DNA from: Amycolatopsis benzoatilytica AK 16/65
GTDB lineage: Bacteria; Actinomycetota; Actinomycetes; Mycobacteriales; Pseudonocardiaceae
Direction of reading: 5' to 3'
Assembly (NCBI RefSeq): GCF_000383915.1
Contig: NZ_KB912942.1
Span: 7,892,470-7,956,469 of the forward strand
DNA: 64,000 nt
Shown: positions 48,395 to 57,453 of the stretch, in pieces
How positions within the stretch are numbered: position 1 is the first letter of the stretch
Layout: every line of letters begins with the position of its first letter
The notes under the pieces: model-generated
Database searches by the model: none
Told to the model about the DNA's origin: nothing
The model's input: the letters and a program-made list of their open reading frames with translations, nothing else
Translations under genes and position numbers: made by a program

Positions 48395-49669
48395 ATGACG
48401 CTGCTGTTGACCCTGGACGACGGCTTTCTCCACCAGAAGCTCGCGGACGCCGTCGGCGTCGCGCGGGAGGCGGTGCTGGCGAACGCACCCGAGGAACAGG
48501 TCGGCGAGCACGTCGGAGTGGAGCGCGAGGACGCCGTGTCCGCGACCCACCAATTCGAGGCAGCGGTGCCTGGGTACTGCGGCTGGCGCTGGTCGGTCAC
48601 CGTCGCGACGGCCGGACCGGACGAGCCGGTCACAGTGAGCGAGCTCGTGCTGCAGCCAGGGCCGGACGCGCTGGTCGCGCCGGCTTGGGTGCCCTGGGAG
48701 CAGCGCGTGCGCGCGGGCGATCTCGGCGTCGGCGACCTGTTCCCTGCGGACAAGGACGACCCGCGGCTCTCGCCCGCCTACCTCCAGTCGGACGACCCGG
48801 CGGTCGAGGAAGCGGCGCACGAGGTCGGCCTCGGCCGGGTGCAGGTGCTCTCGCGCTACGGCCGGCTCGACGCGGCCGCCCGCTGGCACAGCGGCGAGTT
48901 CGGCCCCCGCTCGGACATGGCGCGCAGCGCCCCCGCGTCCTGCGGGACGTGCGGGTTCTTCATCCCGCTCGCCGGCTCGATGCGCGGCGCGTTCGGCGCG
49001 TGCACGAACGACATCGCACCCGCTGACGGGCATGTGGTGGACGTGGCTTACGGGTGTGGCGCGCACTCGGAGGTCAAGGTCGAGGTGATGTCGTCGGTTC
49101 CGGTGGCGGAGCTGGTCTACGACGATTCGCTGATCGACTTCACGACGGCGCCGGAAGCTGCTCCGGCTTCGGACGAGGCTGCTTCGGAAGAGGCGGCGGT
49201 GGACCCGGCGGTGGTGGCGGAAGCTGCCGAGGCGGCGGCGGAGGAGACTGTCGCGGCGCCGGAGGTCGAATCGGAAACCGCGGCGGAGGTCGCGGTGGAA
49301 GAGGTGGCGACGGAAGCCGTGGTCGCCACGGAGTTGGCCGAGTCGGCTGAAGCGGCTGAGCCGACCGAGTCGGCGGAGATCGCCGTTGAGCCGGTTGCGG
49401 TGGCGGAGTCTGCGGCGGCGGAGCAGGAGACTGCGGTCGCCGCCGAGCCGACCCAGGTCGTGGAGACCGAGGTCGTGGTCGCGGAGACCCCTGCCGATGA
49501 CGAGCTGGCGTCGGCCGACGAGACCCCGGCGGACGAGGCTCGGGCGGACGAGACCCCGGCGGACGAGACCTCGGCGGACGCCGAGCCGGCGTCGGCCGAC
49601 GAGACCCCGGCCGCTGTCGAGCGGGCTGAATCGGCGGAAGCGGCGGGAACGACGTCGTCCGGTGAGTGA
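48395..49669 (+). CDS. DUF3027 protein with acidic repeat tail
   Basis: A 424-residue protein. Residues 1 to about 245 are DUF3027, with cysteines at 183, 186, 203 and 221 (CGTC...C...CGAHS) suggesting a metal site. Residues from about 255 are a Glu/Ala/Val-rich low-complexity tail with near-repeats of DETPADE. The domain matches Rv0877 by position. Function unknown. CACAAT 7 nt before the ATG suggests a leaderless mRNA. The 3' end overlaps the next gene by 8 nt. Confidence 0.88.
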   Translation: MTLLLTLDDGFLHQKLADAVGVAREAVLANAPEEQVGEHVGVEREDAVSATHQFEAAVPGYCGWRWSVTVATAGPDEPVTVSELVLQPGPDALVAPAWVPWEQRVRAGDLGVGDLFPADKDDPRLSPAYLQSDDPAVEEAAHEVGLGRVQVLSRYGRLDAAARWHSGEFGPRSDMARSAPASCGTCGFFIPLAGSMRGAFGACTNDIAPADGHVVDVAYGCGAHSEVKVEVMSSVPVAELVYDDSLIDFTTAPEAAPASDEAASEEAAVDPAVVAEAAEAAAEETVAAPEVESETAAEVAVEEVATEAVVATELAESAEAAEPTESAEIAVEPVAVAESAAAEQETAVAAEPTQVVETEVVVAETPADDELASADETPADEARADETPADETSADAEPASADETPAAVERAESAEAAGTTSSGE

Positions 49670-52463
49670 AGTCGCTGAAGGGCTGTCGGATCCCTTCGGG
49701 ACAGCTCGGCTGCGGGCGGCGGTACTGGCCGCCTGGCGCGACTCTCCCACTCGCTTCACCGAAGACACCAACTCCGAGCGCGACTTGCGCGTCGGCGCGT
49801 ACCGGGACCGGCTCTTCGTCGAGCTGGCCCAGAACGCCGCCGACGCCGCGCAGGTCGCCGGGGAACCCGGCCGGATCCGGGTGTCTCTTGCGGACGGTGA
49901 GCTGCGGTTCGCGAACACGGGCGCACCGCTGAACTCGGCCGGGGTCGAGTCGCTGGCGTCGCTGCGCGCCTCGGCCAAACAGGGCACCGTCGGGCGGTTC
50001 GGCGTCGGCTTCGCGGCTGTGCTGACCGTCACCGACGAACCGCGCGTGGTGTCCGAGACCGGCGGCGTGGCGTTCTCGGCGCAGCGCACGCGCGAGGAGT
50101 CCGGCCGGGACGGCGACGTTCCAGTGCTGCGCTTGCCGTTTCCGATCGCGGAGACCCCGGACGCCGGTTTCGCCACCGAGGTCCGGTTGCCGCTCAAGGA
50201 ATCCGGCCAGGACCTGCTGGACCGGTTCGCCGCCGAGATCGAGGACCTGCTGCTGGCGCTGCCCTGGCTGGCCGAGGCCGAAGTAGCCGGTCGCAAGTGG
50301 ACGCGAAGCGGCGAGAAGATCGTGGAGATCGCTTCGCCGAACGGAACGCGGCGCTGGCTGAAGCACGGCTCGTGGGCGGTTCCGGTCGACGCGGACGGGG
50401 TGCCCGAAGCACTGGGCGACGACGTACTGCACGCGCCCACGCCCACGGACGAAGGCTTGTCGCTCCCAGCTCGGCTGATCGCCGACGTGCCGTTGGAGCC
50501 GTCGCGGCGGCGAGTGCTTCCGGGGGCGGAGCTTCGCGGCGCGCTGGAAAAGGCGGCGGACGAGTATCTCGGCCTGGTCCTCGCGGTGCCGGCCGAGTAC
50601 CGGCCGGGGCTGGTCCCGGTCGCCGGGTTCCCGCAGTCCACTGTGGATGCTGAGCTGAAAGACCTGCTGTACCAAGCACTTGCCGAGCAACCCTGGCTTT
50701 CCGCGGTGGACGGCGAGCTGGTGTCCGGGCGGCAGGCGCGGGTGCTGGACCTGGACGGGCTGCCGGAACTGCTCGCCGACGTCATTCCCGGTCTGGTGTG
50801 GGCGACGACGGAGGCGGCTCGGCTGCTCAAGCCCGCTTCGGTGCGGCTGCTCACCATCCAGGATGTGCTCGAAGCCCTGGACGGCATCCAGCGCGAGCCG
50901 GAGTGGTGGCGCAAGCTGTACGCGGCGCTGGCGATGGCCGTCGAGAGCCACGCGCTGGTCCCGGCGCAGCTGGAGGGGTTGCCGGTTCCGCTGTCGGACG
51001 GGCGCACCCTGCCCGGCGCCAACGGGGCGTTGCTGGTGGACGGCAGCAGCGAACTCCGCGAACTGCTGTCCGATGTGGATGTTCCGGGACTGCGTCTGGT
51101 GCACCCGGGAGCGGCGCACGAACTGCTGGAACTGTTGGGGGCCAAGCACGCTGACGCGCGTCAGCTGCTCGAAGCCGACCAGCTGCGGTACGCGGTGGAG
51201 CACAGCGTCGCGGACGTCCGGTCCGGTTTGGACGGGATGAACCTGGCCGGCGCGGTCCTGCGGCTCGTCACCGACTGCGGAGACCAGGCACCGGAGTGGC
51301 TGGGCAACCTCGCGTTGCCCGCCGAGGACGGCTGGCGGCGCGCGGCCGAACTGGTGCTGCCGACGTCGCCGCTGCTGGACGTGATCGACCCTGAGGTGTT
51401 CGAGCCGGACGGCGCGCTTTCCGTACTGGACGAGGAATTCGCCGAAGACTGGCCGGTCGGGACGCTGGTCGCGGCCGGCGTGCTGGACTCGTTCGCGGTG
51501 GTCCGCGACGAGGAACCGCACGAACCCGACCACGATCTGCCGGACGAGGACCACTGGTGGGACTCGTTCGAGAAGCCGCCGGCCACGGTGGTGTCCATCC
51601 GGGACCTCGACCTCGTCGCGGACGACGCCTGGCCGGAGGCGCTGCGGCTGATCGCGGCGCGCCCGGAGACGTGGCAGGCGCTGCACAGTCCGGACGGTCA
51701 CGCCGGCTGGTGGCTGGCTCGGTACGCGCTGCTGGCGGGCGAACCGCCCGGCTCGTGGCGGCTGGCGTCGGCGACCGGGCTGGCCGGGCTGTACGACGCG
51801 GTACCGGACCTGGATCTGAGCGACGACCTGCTCCGCGCGGTCGGCGTCCGCATCGGGCTGGAGCTGGAGACCGCTGACGACGTGGCCGATCTCCTCGACC
51901 GCCTCGGCGACCCGGACCGCAGTCCCACCCCCGGTCTCGTCGCTCGCGCGCACGCGGCGCTGGTGGCCGCTCCGGTCGAGGTTTCCGACGTCGACGCGCC
52001 CGCCCGGGTTCGCGCGGCGGACGGGTCGGTGGTCGAAGAGGCCGTCGTGCTCGACGTCCCGTGGTTCGCCGCGGCATTGCCCCCGGCGAAGCTCCTGGTC
52101 GCGCCGGTGGAGCCGGAGCGGCTAGCCGAACTGCTGGACTTGCCGGTGGCGAGCAGCCTCGCCGCCGACGTCGAGACCACCGGCGAGTACGTGGCCTGGG
52201 CCGATCTCCCGGCGCTGGCCCTCGCCGCGGACCAGCTCGGCATCGCGCTGCCGGACGGCGGCCTGCTGCTGCACGACACGCTGACCGTGTCGGTGGACGG
52301 CGAATCGCATGACGTCCCGTGGTGGTCGGACGACCGGCTGCACGCGGCGGACACGTCGGAGGGCTTGGCCCGCGCCTTCGCCTGGGCGAGCGGCCACTGG
52401 GGCGAGCGTTACCGGATCACCGCGCTGCTGGACGACCCCGCGCCGCGCACCCTGCTGAACTGA
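49662..52463 (+). CDS. Sacsin/HSP90-like ATPase domain protein
   Basis: A 933-residue protein with an N-terminal GHKL ATPase of the sacsin/HSP90 type: RLFVELAQNAADAAQVAG (N-box), LRFANTGAPL and GRFGVGFAAVLTVTDEP. The remaining ~650 residues are Leu/Asp/Trp-rich, with a WWDSF motif and no recognised domain. It probably binds ATP and acts as a chaperone-like or regulatory protein, which is inferred from the fold only. GTG 49662 lies inside the DUF3027 gene, so the two are translationally coupled and may work together. Confidence 0.85.
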   Translation: MSEVAEGLSDPFGTARLRAAVLAAWRDSPTRFTEDTNSERDLRVGAYRDRLFVELAQNAADAAQVAGEPGRIRVSLADGELRFANTGAPLNSAGVESLASLRASAKQGTVGRFGVGFAAVLTVTDEPRVVSETGGVAFSAQRTREESGRDGDVPVLRLPFPIAETPDAGFATEVRLPLKESGQDLLDRFAAEIEDLLLALPWLAEAEVAGRKWTRSGEKIVEIASPNGTRRWLKHGSWAVPVDADGVPEALGDDVLHAPTPTDEGLSLPARLIADVPLEPSRRRVLPGAELRGALEKAADEYLGLVLAVPAEYRPGLVPVAGFPQSTVDAELKDLLYQALAEQPWLSAVDGELVSGRQARVLDLDGLPELLADVIPGLVWATTEAARLLKPASVRLLTIQDVLEALDGIQREPEWWRKLYAALAMAVESHALVPAQLEGLPVPLSDGRTLPGANGALLVDGSSELRELLSDVDVPGLRLVHPGAAHELLELLGAKHADARQLLEADQLRYAVEHSVADVRSGLDGMNLAGAVLRLVTDCGDQAPEWLGNLALPAEDGWRRAAELVLPTSPLLDVIDPEVFEPDGALSVLDEEFAEDWPVGTLVAAGVLDSFAVVRDEEPHEPDHDLPDEDHWWDSFEKPPATVVSIRDLDLVADDAWPEALRLIAARPETWQALHSPDGHAGWWLARYALLAGEPPGSWRLASATGLAGLYDAVPDLDLSDDLLRAVGVRIGLELETADDVADLLDRLGDPDRSPTPGLVARAHAALVAAPVEVSDVDAPARVRAADGSVVEEAVVLDVPWFAAALPPAKLLVAPVEPERLAELLDLPVASSLAADVETTGEYVAWADLPALALAADQLGIALPDGGLLLHDTLTVSVDGESHDVPWWSDDRLHAADTSEGLARAFAWASGHWGERYRITALLDDPAPRTLLN

Positions 52464-52473
52464 CCTCGCGTGC

Positions 52474-52501
52474 GGCGAAGCCGGTCCTCACCGGTTTCGC
52501 C
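52474..52501. terminator. Hairpin between the ATPase and DUF2530 genes
   Basis: GGCGAAGCCGGT (52474-52485) and ACCGGTTTCGCC (52490-52501) form a 12-bp stem with one G-U pair and a 4-nt loop between convergent genes. Confidence 0.75.
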
Positions 52502-52514
52502 GCTCACGAGAACG

Positions 52515-52781
52515 TCAGAGCCGCTGTGCCGACTTCGATCCGCGCCGGGCGGCGGTGCGCTGCCAGAAAATGATCCCCAGCCCGATGAAACCGAGGACGA
52601 TCCCGGCCACGCACGTCTGCACCCAGACCCCGCTCGCCGTGAAGAACAGCACCACGAGCGCGACAAGCCAGAGCGCAGTACCTACGATCACCACCGGCGT
52701 CAGGTCGGTGAGCCGCTTCGGCAGGTCCGGCGTGTGCCGCAATGCAGTCGTAACGTCCGGGGTACCGGTCGGTTCATCCAC
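52515..52781 (-). CDS. DUF2530 membrane protein
   Basis: An 88-residue protein with two transmembrane segments (about 27-48 and 53-70) and a basic C-terminus, matching the actinobacterial DUF2530 family. TAGGCT ends 7 nt before GTG 52781, the leaderless pattern. It is divergent from the purine permease gene across only 43 bp. Function unknown. Confidence 0.82.
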   Translation of the reverse strand: MDEPTGTPDVTTALRHTPDLPKRLTDLTPVVIVGTALWLVALVVLFFTASGVWVQTCVAGIVLGFIGLGIIFWQRTAARRGSKSAQRL

Positions 52782-52824
52782 GAGGTGCAGCCTACCCGGT
52801 GCGAACAGCGAGACAGGCGGGGAA

Positions 52825-54297
52825 ATGGCGGAGCAGAGCGCACGAAGTGCCCGGACGGGGTCCACTCTGGACCGCTTCTTCCGGATCAGCGAACGGGGGT
52901 CGACGCCCGGGCGGGAGATCCGCGGCGGCGTGGTCACCTTCGTCACGATGGCCTACATCGTGGTGCTGAACCCTCTGATCATCGGCAGTTTCGCGGCGAA
53001 CACGCCGTCCGCGCACAAGGACGTGCTCGGCGCGATCCTGCCGGTGCCGCAGGTCGCCGCGGTGACCGCGCTGGTCGCCGGCGTGCTGACCATCCTGATG
53101 GGCCTGGTCGCGAACTACCCGTTCGGCATCGCCACCGGCCTCGGCATCAACAGCCTGCTCGCGGTCACCATCGCCCCGCAGATGACCTGGCCGGAGGCGA
53201 TGGGCCTGGTGGTCATCGAGGGCGTGATCATCGTCGTGCTGGTGCTCACCGGGTTCCGCACCGCGGTGTTCCGCGCGGTGCCGGCGGAGCTGAAGTCGGC
53301 GATCGCGGTCGGCATCGGCCTGTTCATCTGCCTGATCGGGCTGGTCGACGCCGGCTTCGTGCGCCGGCTGCCGGACGCCGCGCACACCACGGTGCCGGTC
53401 GGGCTCGGCATCGACGGGTCCATCGCGTCCTGGCCGACCGCCGTGTTCGTGGTCGGGCTGCTGGTCACCGGGGTGCTGGTGGCCAAGAAGGTGAAGGGCG
53501 CGATCCTGATCGGCGTGCTCGGCTCGACCGTGCTCGCGATCGTGGTCGAAGCGATCGTGAAGGCCGGTCCGTCGAACGGCTCCGACCCGAAGGGCTGGAA
53601 CCTCGGCTACCCGGCGCTGCCGGCCAAGGTGGTCGGCCTGCCCGACCTGTCGCTGGTCGGCGACGTCTCGTTCGGCGCGTGGACGCGGCTGCCGATCATC
53701 ACCGTCGCGCTGCTGGTTTTCACCCTGGTGCTCGCCGACTTCTTCGACGCGATGGGCACGATGACCGGTCTCGGCAAGGAGGCCGGCCTGCTCAGCAAGG
53801 ACGGCCAGCTGCCGAACGTCGGCAAGGCGCTGTTCGTGGAGGGCCTCGCGGGCGCGGCCGGCGGGTTCGGCTCGGCCAGCTCGAACACGGTGTTCGTGGA
53901 GTCCGCGGCGGGCATCGCCGAGGGCGCGCGGACCGGGCTCGCGAACGTCGTCACCGGCGTGCTGTTCCTCGCCGCGATGTTCCTGACCCCGCTGTATCAG
54001 GTGGTGCCGGTCGAGGCGGCCGCGCCGGCGCTGGTCGTGGTCGGCGCTCTGATGATGGCGCAGGTCCGCGACATCGACTTCACCAAGTTCTCGGTCGCGC
54101 TGCCCGCGTTCCTGACCATCGTGGTCATGCCGTTCACCTACTCGATCGCGAACGGCATCGGAGCGGGCTTCGTCAGCTACGTGGTGATCCAGGCGGTGAC
54201 CGGGAAGGTCCGCAAGATCCACCCGTTGATGTGGGTGATCGCGGTGGCGTTCGTCGCCTACTTCGCGGTCGGGCCGATCCAGGCCGCGCTGCGCTGA
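52825..54297 (+). CDS. NCS2 purine permease (AzgA type)
   Basis: A 490-residue, about 12-14-segment permease of the NCS2 AzgA branch, transporting hypoxanthine, adenine or guanine. REIRGGVVTFVTMAYIVVLN, VLADFFDAMGTMTGLGKEAG and GFGSASSNTVFVESAAGIAE are characteristic. GGCGGGGAAA precedes the ATG. Confidence 0.93.
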   Translation: MAEQSARSARTGSTLDRFFRISERGSTPGREIRGGVVTFVTMAYIVVLNPLIIGSFAANTPSAHKDVLGAILPVPQVAAVTALVAGVLTILMGLVANYPFGIATGLGINSLLAVTIAPQMTWPEAMGLVVIEGVIIVVLVLTGFRTAVFRAVPAELKSAIAVGIGLFICLIGLVDAGFVRRLPDAAHTTVPVGLGIDGSIASWPTAVFVVGLLVTGVLVAKKVKGAILIGVLGSTVLAIVVEAIVKAGPSNGSDPKGWNLGYPALPAKVVGLPDLSLVGDVSFGAWTRLPIITVALLVFTLVLADFFDAMGTMTGLGKEAGLLSKDGQLPNVGKALFVEGLAGAAGGFGSASSNTVFVESAAGIAEGARTGLANVVTGVLFLAAMFLTPLYQVVPVEAAAPALVVVGALMMAQVRDIDFTKFSVALPAFLTIVVMPFTYSIANGIGAGFVSYVVIQAVTGKVRKIHPLMWVIAVAFVAYFAVGPIQAALR

Positions 54298-54367
54298 CTG
54301 GGTGATCCAGCCGGAAAGCCCTGACCGGCGCAAACGCGCCCGGATAGTCGTGAGGTATGCTAACTAT

Positions 54368-54799
54368 ATGTCCGGCGACCCGCACGAGCGCTCTCTCGCG
54401 AGCCGCCTTCGGCTCGCGGTGGTGCGGCTCAACCGCAGGCTCCGGGCACAGCGGGTGGGCGAAGACGTGTCGCTGACGCAGATCGCGGCGCTGTCCACCC
54501 TGTACAAATGCGGCCCGCTGACCCCCGGTCAGCTCGCCGCGAAGGAAGGCGTCCAGCCGCCCTCGATGACGAGGGTGATCGCCGCGCTCGAAGAGATGAA
54601 GTTCGTCGTGCGCAGGCCGCACCCGACCGATGGCAGGCAGGCCATCGTCGAGCTGTCCGACGAGGGCCTCGCGTACGTGCGCAAGGCCATCTCGGTGCGA
54701 GAGGCGTGGCTGGATCAGCGATTGGCCGAACTCGGCGAGGAAGAGCTCGAAGTGCTCTCCCGCGCCGCGGAGATCATCGACAGGATGGCGGGGAACTAG
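54368..54799 (+). CDS. MarR family regulator
   Basis: A 143-residue winged-helix regulator (LTPGQLAAKEGVQPPSMTRV, RPHPTDGRQAIVELSDEG). Length and position match Rv0880. TATGCT (54356-54361) ends 6 nt before ATG 54368, so it is probably leaderless; ATAGT (54344-54348) and ACTAT (54363-54367) flank the -10 as a possible autoregulatory site. The following MFS gene starts 5 bp downstream and is the likely target. Confidence 0.92.
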   Translation: MSGDPHERSLASRLRLAVVRLNRRLRAQRVGEDVSLTQIAALSTLYKCGPLTPGQLAAKEGVQPPSMTRVIAALEEMKFVVRRPHPTDGRQAIVELSDEGLAYVRKAISVREAWLDQRLAELGEEELEVLSRAAEIIDRMAGN

Positions 54800-54804
54800 C
54801 ACAG

Positions 54805-56223
54805 GTGACGACCACGGGTAGCGAAACAGGATGTCCGGCCCAATCCGCTGCTACCCGGGAAACGGCATCACCGCCGACCGGTTCCGCCCCACCCGGTCCC
54901 CGCTTCTCCACCGCCGGGAAATCGTCGTCTCCGCCGGAGCCCGGTGCGGGCAAGAACCGCCGCACCATGTTCGCCTCGCTGCGGGTGCGGAACTACCGGC
55001 TGTTCTTCAGCGGCCAGGTGATCTCGAACATCGGCACCTGGATGCAGCGCATCGCGCAGGACTGGCTGGTGTTCACGCTGTCCGGCAACGACCCAGTGGC
55101 GCTGGGCATCGCGGTCGCCCTGCAGTTCACGCCGACCGTGCTGCTGTCGCTGTGGGCGGGCGTGCTCGCCGATCGGGTCGACAAGCGCCGGCTGCTGATG
55201 ATCATCCAGTCCGTCAACTGCGTGCAGGCGGTGCTGCTCGGTGCGCTCGACCTGGCCGGAGTAGCGCAGCTTTGGCACGTGTACCTGCTGTGCGTCATGC
55301 TCGGCGCGACGTCGGCGATCGAAGTGCCGACGCGGCAGTCGTTCGTCGCCGAGATGGTCGGCCGCGACCAGGTGGCGAACGCGGTCGCGCTGAACTCGTC
55401 GATCTTCAACATGGCGCGCATCGTCGGCCCGGCCATCGCCGGGTTCGCGATCACCTGGGTCGGCACCGGCTGGCTGTTCATCGCGAACGCGGCGAGCACG
55501 CTCGCGGTGATCATCGGGCTCGCGTTGATGAACCCGGCGAAGCTGTTCCGGGGCCCGGCGATCCCGCGGGCGAAGGGCCAGCTGGTCGAGGGTCTGCGCT
55601 ACGTGCGCGGGCGGCCGGATCTGGTGACCGTGATGGTGCTGATGTTCTTCGTCAGCACCTTCGGCATCACCTACTTCACGTCGCTGCCGATCGTCGCGGC
55701 GAACGTCTTCCACACTCAGGCGGACGGCTACGGGTTGCTGTCGACGCTGGTCGCGGTGGGCACCTTTACCGGCGCGCTGGCGTCCGCGCGCCGCGGCGCG
55801 AAGAGCCGGCCCCGGGTGCGGCTGATGCTGGTGTCGGCCGGGCTGCTCGGCGTGTTCGAGATGATCACCGCGTTCATGCCGACCTACGTGAGTTTCGGCA
55901 TCGCGCTGATCCCGCTCGGCTACGCCACGATCACCTTCCTGAACACGGCGAACGCACTGGTGCAGACCTCGGTGTCGCCGGAGATGCGCGGCCGCGTGAT
56001 GGGCATCTACGTGCTGGTGCTGATCGGCGGGAACCCGATCGGCGGCCCGATGACCGGTTGGATGGCCGACGCGCTGGGCGGCCGTTCGCCGTTCTACATC
56101 GGCGGCGCGGTCTCGGCGATCGCGGCGGTGGTGTGCGCGGCGATCCTGATCCGGCGCGGCGGTGTGAAACTGCCCCGACGGCTGGGCAACGGGCTGCGGA
56201 TTCTGCCCCGGGAACGGGTCTGA
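54805..56223 (+). CDS. MFS exporter (MFS_3 / enterobactin-exporter-like)
   Basis: A 472-residue transporter with a ~50-residue Ser/Pro/Thr-rich lead and about 12 membrane segments. FASLRVRNYRLFFSGQVISN, NIGTWMQRIAQDWLVF and LLSLWAGVLADRVDKRR are typical of the MFS_3 family, which includes drug and siderophore exporters. Co-transcribed with marR and probably under its control. The iron box 90 bp downstream makes a siderophore-related role possible but unproven. Confidence 0.9.
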   Translation: MTTTGSETGCPAQSAATRETASPPTGSAPPGPRFSTAGKSSSPPEPGAGKNRRTMFASLRVRNYRLFFSGQVISNIGTWMQRIAQDWLVFTLSGNDPVALGIAVALQFTPTVLLSLWAGVLADRVDKRRLLMIIQSVNCVQAVLLGALDLAGVAQLWHVYLLCVMLGATSAIEVPTRQSFVAEMVGRDQVANAVALNSSIFNMARIVGPAIAGFAITWVGTGWLFIANAASTLAVIIGLALMNPAKLFRGPAIPRAKGQLVEGLRYVRGRPDLVTVMVLMFFVSTFGITYFTSLPIVAANVFHTQADGYGLLSTLVAVGTFTGALASARRGAKSRPRVRLMLVSAGLLGVFEMITAFMPTYVSFGIALIPLGYATITFLNTANALVQTSVSPEMRGRVMGIYVLVLIGGNPIGGPMTGWMADALGGRSPFYIGGAVSAIAAVVCAAILIRRGGVKLPRRLGNGLRILPRERV

Positions 56224-56238
56224 ACTGCGAAAACGCGT

Positions 56239-56263
56239 GAGTGACCGGCGAAAGTCGTCACTC
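56239..56263 (+). terminator. Hairpin after the MFS gene
   Basis: GAGTGAC (56239-56245) and GTCACTC (56257-56263) form a 7-bp stem with an 11-nt loop, 16 bp after the stop codon. Confidence 0.5.
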
Positions 56264-56310
56264 GGGCGAGTGAGACGGGCGTCTCCGCGAGGCCGGTCTT
56301 GCGCGAGGTG

Positions 56311-56331
56311 ATGAGGTTAGGCTAACCTCAT
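56311..56331. promoter_or_regulatory. DtxR/IdeR iron box, perfect palindrome
   Basis: TGAGGTTAGGCTAACCTCA (56312-56330) is a perfect inverted repeat with one more A/T pair outside, and closely matches the 19-bp iron-box consensus TTAGGTTAGGCTAACCTAA. TTGCGC (56299-56304) and TAACCT (56323-56328, inside the box) with 18-bp spacing could be the promoter it blocks. No protein gene lies immediately downstream on either strand. Confidence 0.85.
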
Positions 56332-56334
56332 CCT

Positions 56335-56420
56335 TGTCCGCTTCGTGGTGGGAGCGGCAGTCAGTTCGGGAATGGACAGAGCCCCGCGACCTGGGAACCC
56401 CAGGGGGCGGGGCTCTGTTC
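56335..56420 (+). ncRNA. Candidate iron-regulated small RNA
   Basis: A transcript from the promoter overlapping the iron box would start near 56335. It meets a long hairpin within 45 nt: ACAGAGCCCCGC (56376-56387) pairs with GCGGGGCTCTGT (56407-56418), and CCTGGG/CCCAGG stack inside. It contains no open frame with a ribosome binding site. The arrangement iron box, promoter, ~40-nt leader, terminator is what an iron-starvation small RNA would look like. The hairpin might instead only terminate the N-acetyltransferase gene, which ends at 56471 on the other strand. Confidence 0.45.
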
Positions 56421-56470
56421 GTGCTCGGGGCTGATGCTGGCGGACGGACGGCGAGCGGCGTGCTCGCCGG

Positions 56471-57271
56471 TTACGAAGAATGCAGCGCGGGCGTCTCCAG
56501 CGGATGCTCTCCCGGTCGCACCGGCAGCCGGTTCAGGCTGATCCCGAAGTAGACCCGGTACGCGAGCCGCACGGACGCGTCGGTCGGCAGCAACACCTCG
56601 TTCCGCACTCCGTCCACCGTCTCGATCAGCCGATCGCCCGAGAGCGTCACGCGGCCTTGGGCGGTCGGGCGGGAACAGGTCAGGCTCTGCGTGAAGTGCG
56701 ACTTCGGCGACGTCGACTGCCACCAGGCCATCGGTGCGAAGTCCGCGAGATCGCGCGGGCGACGTTCCAGCCGGTACGCGGGCTTGCCGTCGACCAGCAC
56801 GTCCACGTCGCCGTACGGGGCGTCCAGCAGGAGGTATTCGCCGTCTTGGTCTTGCTGTGGTTCCACCGACGAAAGGGCTAGCGGGACCCGGCTGAACTTG
56901 CCGAATCCGACGTCCACGAGCCATTGCTCGCCCTCGATCCGGACCAGAATGGCGGCGTGGTCCAGCGGCGGGCCGGCGACGCCAGCGTCATTGAACACCT
57001 TCGCCGCGTGCAGCGTCGCGGCGAAGCCGAGTTTGCGCAACAGGACAGCGAACAGGCCGTTCAGCTCGTAGCAGAACCCGCCACGACGGCGGGTCACGAT
57101 CTTGTCGAACAGGGTTTCTTCGGTGAGGTCGATGGGTTCGCCAAGGTGCACGCTGAGGTTCTCGAACGGGACGTGCAGCAGGTGGCGCTCCTGCAGCAGC
57201 CGCAGCGCGGCCAGATCGGCCGCCGCGGGCACCGGCAGGTCCAGGCGGGCAAGGTAGGCGTCGACGTCCAT
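56471..57271 (-). CDS. nat: Arylamine N-acetyltransferase
   Basis: A 266-residue NAT, which acetylates arylamines and hydrazines from acetyl-CoA. The catalytic triad is visible: Cys67 in RRRGGFCYELNGLF, His105 in LDHAAILV and Asp120 in VDVGFGKF. The length is typical. ATG 57271 gives the normal N-terminus DVDAYLARL. The 148 bp upstream to the sodA terminator contain no gene. In mycobacteria nat belongs to the cholesterol region; here it stands alone. Confidence 0.95.
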   Translation of the reverse strand: MDVDAYLARLDLPVPAAADLAALRLLQERHLLHVPFENLSVHLGEPIDLTEETLFDKIVTRRRGGFCYELNGLFAVLLRKLGFAATLHAAKVFNDAGVAGPPLDHAAILVRIEGEQWLVDVGFGKFSRVPLALSSVEPQQDQDGEYLLLDAPYGDVDVLVDGKPAYRLERRPRDLADFAPMAWWQSTSPKSHFTQSLTCSRPTAQGRVTLSGDRLIETVDGVRNEVLLPTDASVRLAYRVYFGISLNRLPVRPGEHPLETPALHSS

Positions 57272-57419
57272 GGCTACCACTCTCACACCTCGAGTGCGCT
57301 TCAGGTCAAGGGATTTACTGATCCGACCAAAAGCAGGCCGACCTCCACCCGGCACGTAGCCGTTGCTGCGAAGCCATTAGGCCGTGACTGTGGTCGGACT
57401 GGTAACGATCGGCACAGTA

Positions 57420-57449
57420 ACGGGACCCGGCCCGGCGGCCGGGTCCCGT
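57420..57449 (-). terminator. Terminator after superoxide dismutase
   Basis: A perfect stem of CGGGACCCGGCC (57421-57432) and GGCCGGGTCCCG (57437-57448), extended by one A-T pair, with a 4-nt loop. It lies 5 bp past the sodA stop on the minus strand. Confidence 0.85.
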
Positions 57450-57453
57450 GTGC

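Noticed and set aside
48344..51145. Minus-strand frame extending the glutaminyl cyclase gene upstream
   Set aside because: The extension is antisense to the DUF3027 and ATPase genes and would bury the lipoprotein signal peptide in the middle of a protein.
56334..56552. 72-codon frame over the iron box/hairpin unit
   Set aside because: It would start with TTG without a ribosome binding site, run through the hairpin and continue antisense to the N-acetyltransferase gene. A small RNA or a terminator explains the site better.
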